Of a stretch of 64,000 nucleotides of DNA, positions 43,895 to 53,400 are shown piece after piece (within the stretch, counting starts at the first letter, position 1; each line of letters starts with the position of its first letter). This DNA comes from Lewinellaceae bacterium (GTDB lineage Bacteria; Bacteroidota; Bacteroidia; Chitinophagales; Saprospiraceae), in assembly GCA_016713985.1 (NCBI GenBank), contig JADJOD010000001.1, forward strand, positions 284,501-348,500, read 5' to 3'. Both the position numbers and the translations under genes were made by a program. Under the pieces are notes generated by a model, which saw only the letters and a list, made by a program, of their open reading frames with translations, was not told where the DNA came from and made no database searches.

Positions 43895-44132
43895 GTTACT
43901 CAGGTTTTGGTTGTTGAGATGTTGGTGATGGATGCTGATTAAACGGCGCTTATTTTTATTTTTCGGCAGCGTTGATAAGGTATATTCAAATCGGATGCCA
44001 AAAAATTTCGAACGCGGGGATTATTTTAAAAATTTTTACTCGCAAACGCGTTTTTAGACTGATAAGGGTATAAAAGTCACGTAAATACGTACGATTTGCG
44101 TACAAACCCGGATGTCAATGAACTGAAAAAAA

Positions 44133-44162
44133 ATTCGCCTTTTTTTAAAAAAAACGGCGAAT
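44133..44162. terminator. hairpin with U/A-run stem
   Basis: ATTCGCC (44133-44139) pairs with GGCGAAT (44156-44162), with a T-run facing an A-run inside, so the stem can extend to about 14 bp. Confidence 0.5.
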
Positions 44163-44185
44163 GGAATCTGGAGGCCTTCTTTTTC

Positions 44186-44213
44186 CGGCGACAAACCTCG
44201 GGGTTTTTCGCCG
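44186..44213. promoter_or_regulatory. 12-bp hairpin with TCGG tetraloop
   Basis: CGGCGACAAACC (44186-44197) pairs with GGTTTTTCGCCG (44202-44213) with one mismatch around a TCGG tetraloop. It lies 85 bp upstream of the acetyltransferase gene and could be a leader structure or attenuator. Confidence 0.4.
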
Positions 44214-44297
44214 TGCTAAGTGTTAAAATCGCATAGTAGAAAAGTACTATTTTATCAAAAAAACGGGTATCCTGCCACAAAATTCCACCTTTGCGAC

Positions 44298-45239
44298 ATG
44301 AGCAACCGCGACGCTTATACCGAATTCTGCACCTCCGCGCCCGATCTGCCGCTGTTTATGCAGCCCTGGTATCTCGATGCCGTATGTGAAGAAGGAGAAT
44401 GGGATGTGGTACTGGTGGAACAAGCGGGGCGGGTAGTGGCCGCATTGCCCTACTTCCTGAAAAATAAATGGGGCTGGCGTTATGTGGCAATGCCCCCGCT
44501 GGCCCGTATGCTCGGCCCGTATGTATTGCCCGAACTGCGCAACCCGCGTAAAGAAACATCGCTGGTGGAAGCCCTGCTCGATCAGTTGCCGGAAGGGCTC
44601 GCCGCATTCGAGCAGGATTGCAATTATACGTTTACCAACTGGCTGCCTTTTTACTGGCGCGGTTTCCGCCAGACAACACGGTATTCCTATACCCTGGATA
44701 TTCGCGACCTCGGCGAAGTATGGCATCACCTTGCGGCAGATTACCGCAATCAAAAGATACCCAAGGCGCAAGAGATCATCGACGTTCATACAAGCGATGC
44801 CGTGCTCGATTTTTTGGATATCCACGACCTGAGTTACGAACGCAAGGGGCTTGATCCGCCGGTTTCGCCCGAATTTATGACCCGACTCGACGATGCGCTG
44901 GCCGCGCACGGGCAACGCGCCATCTTTTTTGCCTCCGATCGCCAAACCGGCCAACCCCATTCCGTCGCTTATCTGGCCTGGGACAACCAGACGGCCTGGT
45001 ACCTGATGGCCGGCGACGATCCCGCTCTGCGCCATTCGGGTGCGGGTATTTTGCTGACCTGGGAAACGATTCGTTACGCCCGCGAGGTACTGAAACTGCA
45101 CGCCTTCGATTTTGCAGGCAGCATGATCCGCCCCATCGAGCGGGTACGGCGCCAGTTCGGGGCAGTGCAAAAACCCTACTTCAGGGTTCGGAAAGAATGG
45201 TCGCTGGTTTGGAAAGTGGGAAAAGCATTGCTGCGCTGA
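44298..45239 (+). CDS. FemAB/GNAT-fold acyltransferase-like protein
   Basis: 313 aa cytoplasmic protein. It has the two-lobed FemAB/BioF2-like layout: LPLFMQPWYLDAVCEEGEWD at the start, VAYLAWDNQTAWYLMAGDDP and HSGAGILLTWETIRYAREVL (acyl-CoA/aminoacyl-binding helix region) in the second lobe, then FDFAGSMIRPIERVRRQFG. Such proteins move acyl or aminoacyl groups onto amines; the acceptor is unknown. The ATG at 44298 is preferred over an upstream 44220 start, whose extra residues are not protein-like. CACCTTTG just before the ATG is a near-match to a -7 box. Confidence 0.78.
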   Translation: MSNRDAYTEFCTSAPDLPLFMQPWYLDAVCEEGEWDVVLVEQAGRVVAALPYFLKNKWGWRYVAMPPLARMLGPYVLPELRNPRKETSLVEALLDQLPEGLAAFEQDCNYTFTNWLPFYWRGFRQTTRYSYTLDIRDLGEVWHHLAADYRNQKIPKAQEIIDVHTSDAVLDFLDIHDLSYERKGLDPPVSPEFMTRLDDALAAHGQRAIFFASDRQTGQPHSVAYLAWDNQTAWYLMAGDDPALRHSGAGILLTWETIRYAREVLKLHAFDFAGSMIRPIERVRRQFGAVQKPYFRVRKEWSLVWKVGKALLR

Positions 45240-45325
45240 TTTTTTTTCAGGCGTTTTATGCAATTCCGGCAGCACAAACATCCGTTTGCCTGTACTACAT
45301 TTTTTCCAAACCAAACCTTCCTTTT

Positions 45326-45850
45326 ATGAAAATCACACTCTTCCTGACTTCGATATGGCTGGCAATCGCTTCCTGGCTGGCACCCGCCGAAAAAGTTGCC
45401 CTAAGTGGAAAAATTTCCGGGCCGGCCGGGCAAATACTGACCACAGCGTCTGTTAAAGTGCTGAAAAACAGAATGTTGATTGTTTCAGCACAAAGCGATG
45501 CAAGCGGTCAATACCGCTGCGAACTCGACCCCGGCGTATACGACGTGGAATTTGCCTGCCCGGGTTTTGTCACCACCCGTATTGCCGGAGTCGAAGTATA
45601 CGCCAAAGAAACAAACACGCTGAACGTCCGCCTGGAAGGTAGCGCCACCCTGGAAGAAGTGACGGTACAGCATTTTAAAACATCGGTGACGAGCTTACGG
45701 ACCCGATTCCGGGCGACCGGGCAGTTATACTTCGGACGATATCATATCGGTTTCCGCGTCCGAAAAAGAAGTCGTGATACTTGCCGAACCACCGGGAGAA
45801 GCACGGGAAACATACCGGAGCAGTCATATTGCTGCCAAAAGTGCGGATAA
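45326..45850 (+). CDS. secreted vWA protein, N-terminal fragment (frameshifted)
   Basis: Signal peptide (MKITLFLTSIWLAIASWLA) followed by a carboxypeptidase-regulatory-like beta domain (ALSGKISGPAGQILTTASVK, CELDPGVYDVEFACPGFVT), ending LEGSATLEEVTVQHFKTSV. The frame is lost near 45695; pieces of other frames read DELTDPIPGDRAVIL and SYTSDDIISVSASEKE, so two indels lie between 45690 and 45775. The tail (YFGRYHIGFRVRKRS) is an artefact of the wrong frame. Confidence 0.65.
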   Translation: MKITLFLTSIWLAIASWLAPAEKVALSGKISGPAGQILTTASVKVLKNRMLIVSAQSDASGQYRCELDPGVYDVEFACPGFVTTRIAGVEVYAKETNTLNVRLEGSATLEEVTVQHFKTSVTSLRTRFRATGQLYFGRYHIGFRVRKRSRDTCRTTGRSTGNIPEQSYCCQKCG

Positions 45851-47402
45851 AAAGGCCATGCGCGAAGAAAAACCGGCGCCTTCAACCGAAATACCCCCGC
45901 CGCCTGCACCGATTGATGCTCCCGCATATGATGAAGTTGTTATTGACGGCGTCAGAAAAAAAGCGCGCATCTTGTTTGATCCCGAAACTTACGAAGAAAA
46001 AATAGAGATCATCGATGACGACAAATCGGCGGCTCCACCTCCTCCAGGCACACCCGAACCACCCGCGCCACGCGCCGGGCTGCTCACTGCGGGTGAATGG
46101 AACGACCTGCACAACTGGAACCGGCACTGGTCGGATCTGCTCAACGACGGAGAAATTGATGAATACCAGAAGATGTACGGATTCTTTCCGAAGCAGCGCT
46201 ACAGCGTTCTGCTGACCAATGAGCAGGATTTTCCACTGGCCGACGTTGTGGTTCAACTAAAAAACGGCGGTGAAGTGATTTGGGAAACGCGCACGGACAA
46301 TACCGGCAAAGCAGAATTGTGGGCCGGTTTGTTTGACCCGGCAGCAACCGGGGAAAAAGCCAATACCCTTGCCCTGGAAACGCTGATCGGGGGTAAAAAA
46401 CACGAACTCGGCCAGCCGAAGGCCGCAAAAGACGGGATCAACCGTTTTAACATAGAAACAGAATGCAACGCCCCGAAAAACGTCGATATCGTGTGGGCAG
46501 TAGATGCTACCGGCAGCATGGGCGACGAGATCGAATACCTGAAAACCGAATTGCTCGACGTCATCGGGCGCGCCAAAGGCCGCAACCCCGACCTGTCGTT
46601 CCGGATGGGCACGGTATTTTACCGCGACGTATCGGATACCTATGTCACAAAAAGCAGCGGCTTGTCCTATGATATTTCCAAAACGGTCGATTTTATCCGC
46701 AAACAATCGGCCGACGGTGGCGGTGATTACCCGGAAGCGGTACACAGCGCGCTCGACGAGGCTGTTTTTGGACAAAAATGGAGCGAACACGCCATAGCCC
46801 GCATTTGCTTCCTCGTGCTCGACGCCAGCCCCCACCGATCGCCGGAGGTCAATGCCAGCTTGCAAAAAAGTATCCGCGAAGCCGCCCGGCTGGGTATCCG
46901 GATCGTGCCGGTAACGGCCAGCGGCATCGAAAAAGACACCGAATTCCTGATGAAATTTTTCGGACTGGCCACCAACGGCACCTACGTGTTTCTCACCGAT
47001 CATTCCGGCATCGGCGGCAAACACCTCGAACCCACCACCGATGAATATAAAGTAGAGCCGCTCAACGAACTGCTCGTGCGGCTGATCACCGAATATACCG
47101 GTATCGAGACCTGTGAAGGCAAATCGAACATTCGTTTTGACCCCGGTCAGCAAGCGGGGCAGGCCTGGCAGGCGCAATATTATCCCAATCCGGCAAGCAC
47201 CCAGTTTATCCTCGATTTGCCGGCGGATGTGAAGTCCGTCACCATTTATGATTCGGAAGGAAAGGCCGTGCGCAAGTTGGAAAAACCCCAGGCCGGGCAA
47301 AACACCGTCGTCGTCAGCGACTTATCCGAAGGTTTTTATACGATCCGAATACTCAAGGGCGGCCAAATGCATAGTGGGAAGTTGATGGTCGTGCGGGCGT
47401 AG
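45774..47402 (+). CDS. secreted vWA protein with T9SS sorting domain, C-terminal part
   Basis: 542 aa in the rest of the same gene. A Pro-rich linker (residues 33-105) leads to a vWA domain with the MIDAS start DIVWAVDATGSMGDEIEYL and FLVLDASPHRSPEV. The C-terminus is a type A T9SS sorting domain (YYPNPASTQFILDLPADV ... SGKLMVVRA). It is thus a surface protein, not the cytosolic vWA partner of the MoxR ATPase. Rejoined with 45326, the protein is about 690 aa; the vWA domain is complete. Confidence 0.8.
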   Translation: MILAEPPGEARETYRSSHIAAKSADKKAMREEKPAPSTEIPPPPAPIDAPAYDEVVIDGVRKKARILFDPETYEEKIEIIDDDKSAAPPPPGTPEPPAPRAGLLTAGEWNDLHNWNRHWSDLLNDGEIDEYQKMYGFFPKQRYSVLLTNEQDFPLADVVVQLKNGGEVIWETRTDNTGKAELWAGLFDPAATGEKANTLALETLIGGKKHELGQPKAAKDGINRFNIETECNAPKNVDIVWAVDATGSMGDEIEYLKTELLDVIGRAKGRNPDLSFRMGTVFYRDVSDTYVTKSSGLSYDISKTVDFIRKQSADGGGDYPEAVHSALDEAVFGQKWSEHAIARICFLVLDASPHRSPEVNASLQKSIREAARLGIRIVPVTASGIEKDTEFLMKFFGLATNGTYVFLTDHSGIGGKHLEPTTDEYKVEPLNELLVRLITEYTGIETCEGKSNIRFDPGQQAGQAWQAQYYPNPASTQFILDLPADVKSVTIYDSEGKAVRKLEKPQAGQNTVVVSDLSEGFYTIRILKGGQMHSGKLMVVRA

Positions 47403-47417
47403 CCTGTGATAGCACTC

Positions 47418-47484
47418 GGATGACACGAATGAGGCACGGATTGTTCTACGCTCTGTGAAAATCCGTGTTTCATTCGTGTCATCC
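47418..47484. repeat. intergenic hairpin repeat, family A copy 2
   Basis: A 25-nt arm (47418-47442, ending CACGGATT) faces its inverse (47460-47484, starting AATCCGTG) with two mismatches around a 17-nt loop. The right arm repeats CATTCGTGT/CATCCGTGT units. It lies between the convergent vWA gene and TonB receptor gene. Copy 1 is at 17475. Confidence 0.75.
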
Positions 47485-47517
47485 GTGTGCCATCTCGCTG
47501 ATACAGCCTCAAAACGA

Positions 47518-50267
47518 TCAGAAAGTCAGGCCCAAACGCGCGAACAGCCGCATTCCGTTGCCACCCATCTGAACGGCGTCCCAGGGGCCGCCGGTTTCAT
47601 TGTTGAAAGCCCAGCCGGCAGCGCCGGGTGCATAACCCAGGTCCGGGTGGACGTTGATAAAGTTGTCCACCCCAAGGTTGAGGGCGATGTTGTCCGTGAA
47701 TTTGTAGGAAGCGTATATATCGGGGACCAGTTTGCCGCCGTATATATATTCGTCCGCCACGTACACGCTTGCATTCGCATCCGTGGGCACCATCGGATTG
47801 ATACCGAGTCCGTCTTCGCCGTAACCCAGGAGTGTAACCTTGCCGAAATAATTGAGGCGTGTGCCGATGGTGAACCCGTTGATCCCGTATTCCAGGTTGA
47901 CGGCCATTTTTGCAGATGGCGCCGAAGCCAGGATAAACGTTTTTTCACGGTCGCTGAGAAAGGTTTCCCAAAATCGGCCAGCAAATCCGGCAAATTGACC
48001 TTGTCGATGGTCATGTCCTGCACATTAGCCGTGAGCAAGGCCCGGAAACGGCTGTTTTCCATTTGTTTGTTGTAGTCGATCACGAGGTCGATCCCTTTAT
48101 TCGTGGTGTTCACCGCGTTGGCAAAAAACTGCGCCAGGCTGACGTTCAACCCTTTTAAGGTGTTGGTAAAATTGGGATCGAGGCTCGGGTCGTCGGCACT
48201 GAACTGCCCCGACAACACCACCCGGTCTTTTACCTGCACCCAGTAGCCGTCGAGGGTGATGGAAAGTTCGCGCAAGGGTTTCCAGGAGAAGCCAACGCTG
48301 GCGTTCACCGATTTTTCTTCCTTCAGTTCCGGAATACCTGCCGCCTGGGTGATCGGGCTGTAATTGGGTGCAATTTTCACTTCGGCGATCTGGCCGCCCT
48401 GAACGGTGGTAAACGTGCTGCTGAAATTGATTTGTTGGAGTGAAGGCGCCCGGAATCCGGTGCTGGCCGAAGCGCGCAGGTTAAATTCGTCGGTCACTTT
48501 AAAACGTGTCGCCAGTTTGCCGTTGGCGGTAACACCGAAATCGCTGTAATTTTCAACCCGCACGGCGAGGCCCGCCAAAAAACGGTCGGTTACATCCAGT
48601 TCAAAGTCGCCGTAAGCGCCCAGGCAGGAGCGGTTGGCATCCACTTCGTCGCCCGGCTGATAACCCGGGAACCCTTGCGCGCCGGATGCTTTCAACGTGT
48701 CGTAATTCGCATAGGAAGCCGCTTCACCGGCAAAAAGCTGGTAGTTTTCATAGCGGAATTCGGCGCCGAAAGCCACGTTGAACCCGCTCATGATATCCGT
48801 GAATAACTTGTTGAAATTCAGGTTCGTCGTGTTTTGCAGGAATTTAAACCCGCCGTCGTCGAAATGGGTCTGGTCGGCTCCGAGGCCGGCATTAAAGGTT
48901 TTATCGCCGAAAAAATGAAAATCGTTGTAGCCGGTATTATTGCTGGCATCCCAGTCCCAGCCTCCGCCGAACTGGCCCCTGAGCCCCGCAGCGAAGGACA
49001 TGTCCTTTATTTCCGTCTGAATATGCGGGTTGTAGAAATATTCGGAATCCGCACCCAGTTTGATAATACCCGGCACTTCGATGAGGTTGCCATTGCCGTC
49101 GGTGGGGAAACGTTCGGGGCGCGCGGAGAAATTGCGGGTAAATGCAAAAGCGTCCGATTCTTTACCGGTGTAACCGCCAAACGAATAAAAAGTGAGCCGG
49201 TCGTTGTCCTGAATGGGGATTTCGGCGTTGAACATGCCGCCGTAGCCGGTCATGGACGCGTCGCCGTGGGCCCGGCGGTAAATACCGGTGGGCAATTCGT
49301 CGTCGAGTTCCTGGCGGAAGGTTTTTCCCTGGCTGGCGTAATTCAGCGTCAGGTTGACGACGCCTCCTCGGCTGCCTACGGGAATTCCGTAGTTAATACC
49401 TGCGGTATACAACAGGCCGTCTAATTTTTTACTGTCGCCGGTTTCGTACAAATTCACTTTTTCCCGGTCAAAAACGGGGTTGAATTTGGAATCGTTGTAG
49501 CCGGAAAAACCCAGGTCGGCGCTGAGGGTGCGGACGTTCTTTTTCAAAATAATGTTGATCACCCCGGCGATGGCATCCGAGCCGTATTGTGCGGAGGCGC
49601 CGTCGCGCAGGATCTCCACCCGGTCAATCGCCTGCACCGGAATATTGCTCAGGTCGGTGCCGGAGTTTCCGCGGCCGCGGGTGCCAAATACAGCTACGAA
49701 CGCCGTCTGGTGCCGGCGTTTGCCGTTGACGAGCACCAGCGTCTGGTCGGGGCCGAGGCCGCGCAGGGTAGCCAGGTCGATGTGGTCGGCGCCGTCGGAG
49801 CCTGATTGTTTGTTGTAGTTAAACGACGGCGCGCTGTAATTGAGCAGCGAAGTCACGTCTGCCCGCGCAGTGGAAAAAGACACCTGGCTCACGTTGATGA
49901 TGTCGACCGGCACGGGTGTTTCGGTCTGGGTCCGGTTGGCGCGCCGGGTACCGACCACGACGACCTGGTCGAGCAGGTTTTCATTGGTAATCATGGCGAT
50001 ATTGACCTCGGAGCGGCCGTCAGTGACCACCTCCTGCGTGGCGTAACCGGTGTATTTAAACACCAGAACGGCATCCGGCTTGCCAACCCGGAGGGTGTAG
50101 GTACCGTCGGCGGCCGAATAAGTGCCGTTGGAGGTACCGCGTTCGCTGACGCTGACCCCTGCCAGGCCTTCACCATTCGAATCGGTGACTTTGCCTTTCA
50201 GCGTGGTTTGGGCAACCAGGCTACTTATGGCTGCGAGAAAAAAGAACAAGGTGAACAGTTGCTTCAT
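47518..50267 (-). CDS. TonB-dependent outer membrane receptor, 3' frameshift
   Basis: About 916 aa when corrected. Signal peptide (MKQLFTLFFFLAAISSLVAQ), CarboxypepD_reg domain (LKGKVTDSNGEGLAGVSVSE), plug domain (VVVGTRRANRTQTETPVPVD; LRGLGPDQTLVLVNGKRRH) and a 22-strand barrel. Ligand unknown; no SusD partner adjoins, so it is not a standard polysaccharide system. As printed the frame slips at the A-run 47971-47974 (plus strand) and ends at 47526; adding one base gives FLSDREKTFILASAPSAKMA and a proper barrel end, RLFARLGLTF, with stop at 47518-47520. The terminal Phe supports the corrected frame. Confidence 0.88.
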
Positions 50268-50495
50268 AAGATAAAGGTGTGTTTAGTGAAACTATGACAT
50301 ACTTCACATTTTGGATGCAAATTACTGCATCCTTGAAGCATTTTCCGCTTGAACCGGCTCTTTCGTTCGCCGGCCTGTTTTTGATCTTGAAAAAGGGGAG
50401 AAACCGCCCTTTTCAGAAAAAAAACACCCGCTTGCTTCAATATCGTAATTTTGTTCGCCTTCCCACCTCATTTGCCAAATACTTAAATCCTGCTG

Positions 50496-53400
50496 ATGCT
50501 CATGAAATACATCTACTCCTTATTTATATCTGGTTGTTTAACTTTAACTTATATGCCGGGGCTTTACGCGCAATGCCCCATCACCGTTGATGCCGGGCCG
50601 GACGTATACCTCTGTTCGCCACCCACACCAACGCAGTTGAACGGCGATATCAGCGGGGATTATCTGAACTTTTTCTGGTCGCCCACCACGGGCATGACCG
50701 GCGCCAACACGCTCAGCCCCACCGTCAATGTGAGCACCACAACCAATTATGTGTTGACCGCCCGCGCCGCCGACTACAGCAACAACCTGATTGTCAATGG
50801 TGATTTTGAATCCGGGAACAGTGATTTTACGAGTGATTACGTTTACAATCCCGGCGATCTGGTGCCGGAAGGCGTATATGACGTATTGGCCAATCCGCAG
50901 GACGACCACCCCAGTTTTGCACCCTGCGACGACCATACTTCCGGCAGCGGCAATATGATGGTGGTCAACGGCGCCGGTGTGCCCAACCAAAATGTCTGGT
51001 GCCAGACCATGCCGGTGACGCCCAACACGCAGTACGTTTTTTCAGCCTGGGTGACTTCCGTTGTAGCAGCGTCGCCTGCCTTGTTGCAATTTTCCATCAA
51101 TGGCAGCCCGCTTGGAAACATTTTTGCGGCGCCGGGCGGCACCTGCAACTGGCAGCAGTTTTTTCAACTCTGGAACAGCGGCAGCAATAGCAGCGCAACA
51201 ATCTGTATCGTGAACCAGAATACCACACTGGGTGGAAATGATTTTGCACTTGACGATATTGTTTTTGCACCGACTTGTCTTGTGACCGATACCGTGACGG
51301 TGCATGTGGTCAGCATCACGGCCGCCGCATCACCGGCCATTACTTTTATCCCTTGCGACGGCGCCAACGTCACCCTCAGCGGGACGGGATCGAGCACCGG
51401 CCCGAACATTACCTATAACTGGGATTCGCCGACGGGCAATATTGTTTCCGGTCAAAACACGCTTTCCCCGGTTGTAAACGCCGCCGGCATGTACACTTTG
51501 ACGGTTACCTACGACAACGGGTTGGTCAGTTGCACCAAAACGGCCTCGGTGAATGTTGTGGAAAGCCCCAATCAACTGGCGGCTTGGATCAATCCGCCGA
51601 TTCCCTTAGGTTGTGGTTCCAGCACGACCAACCTCATCGGCAACTCCAGTCAGCCCGCTTTTTCCACCTACGAGTGGACGGCCGGGCCGGGTGGAAATAT
51701 TGTCAGCGGCGCCAACAGCAAAATTGCAAAAGTGGATCAACCTGCCGTATATACCCTTGTGGTGACCAATACGGCCACCGGATGCACGGCAACCGCAGAA
51801 GTGACCGTGACTGCCGCCACCAACCCACCCACCGCCAATGCATCATCAAACGGTATTATTAGTTGCAATCAGCCGACGACCGTGCTTTCCGGCGGCGGTT
51901 CCACCACCGGCCCCAACATCACATACGCCTGGACAACTCCAAACGGCGTTATTGTATCGGGCCAAAACATGCAAAATGCCTTAGCCGGCGCCGGGGGCAC
52001 CTACATTCTGTCCGTCACCAACACCTCCAATAACTGTGTGGCCGCCGATACCATAGACGTCGCCGCCGATACCATTTCGCCGGTAGTGGGCATTGCGCCA
52101 CCGGGCAGCCTCGATTGCGATACCGATACCCTCACTCTTTCCGGTACCGTCAATCCATCCAACACACCGGTGGTATGGGGCACTTTTGGCCCGGGCACCA
52201 TCGTTTCGGGGGGAAATACACTTACCGCTCAAATCATCTCCATCGGCGTGTACAATATCACCGCCACCAATCCGGCAAACGGCTGCACCGCCACGGCTTC
52301 GGTGATTGTGAACACCAATTATACCCCGCCGGTGGCCGCCGTTTCGCCCGCAGATTCCATCACCTGCCAGTTTTCTTCGGTCATACTTTCCGGAAACGGT
52401 TCAAGTACGGGGCCCGGCTTTACCTACCTCTGGACGCCTTCTCCCGGCGGGAACATCGTCTCCGGAGGAGCCACCCTGAACCCGGTGGTCAATGCGCCGG
52501 CAACGTATACCTTGCTGGTTACCAATACAATAAACGCGTGTACCGCCACCGCGGCAGTACCTGTGGTGGCCGATACCAACATCGTGGTCGCCGTTGCCAA
52601 TGCGCCGGATACACTCAATTGTGTGACGGGGGTTTCCACGCTGAATACCAACGGTTCGTCTGCAGGACCGGCCATGACCTATGTCTGGACAAGTGGCGAC
52701 GGAAACATTACCGGCGGCGCCAACACCCCCAATCCAACGGTCGATCAACCCGGCACCTATCAATTGTTGCTGACCAATACCGCCAACGGCTGCTCGGCTA
52801 CTGACCTTGCCGTGGTGGCACAAAACATCACGATTCCGGAGGTAGAGATCGCGCCACCCGTGCAACTGACCTGCGCCAATCCCACACAAGTTATTCAGGC
52901 TCAAAATCTTACGCTGCCCGGCGGTTTCGCCTATTCCTGGTCCGCACCACCCGGCGGGGGGATCATTTCCGGCGACAGCACCCTGAACCCGGTCATCAAC
53001 GCGCCGGGGCTGTACGTGCTCACCACCACTAATCTCTCCAGCGGCTGCACGGCCGTAGATTCGGTCACCATTGACCTGGAAGTGGGAACACCCGTGGCCG
53101 TGGCTTCCTCGCCGGGACCACTCACCTGCGTCGTGTTGACACAAACCCTGAGTTCAGCCGGCTCTTCAACGGGGCCGAACTTTACTTATCTGTGGACCAC
53201 AACAGGCGGGAACATTACCGGCGGCGCGGATACGCCAAACCCTTCGCTAAATCAAGCGGGGATTTATAATTTATTGATAACCAACACTTCCAATGGTTGT
53301 ACTGCTACAACAAGTGTTGTTGTTTCACAAAATACGTTACTACCGGCGGCAATCATCAACCCGCCGCCGGTGCTCACCTGCGCACTGACACAATTTTATT

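Larger units (their letters stand above)
43895..44297. other. 403-bp divergent intergenic region
   Basis: AT-rich spacer between a minus-strand secreted gene and the plus-strand acetyltransferase gene. It holds two hairpins (44133-44162 and 44186-44213). I see no gene. Confidence 0.6.

Noticed and set aside
45774..47402. vWA partner of the MoxR/DUF5682 system
   Set aside because: The protein has a signal peptide and a T9SS sorting domain, so it is outside the cell and cannot be the cytosolic partner.
47526..50267. SusC/SusD polysaccharide utilisation locus
   Set aside because: The TonB receptor has no SusD gene beside it, and no glycan-degrading enzymes surround it; an ordinary TonB receptor is the safer call.
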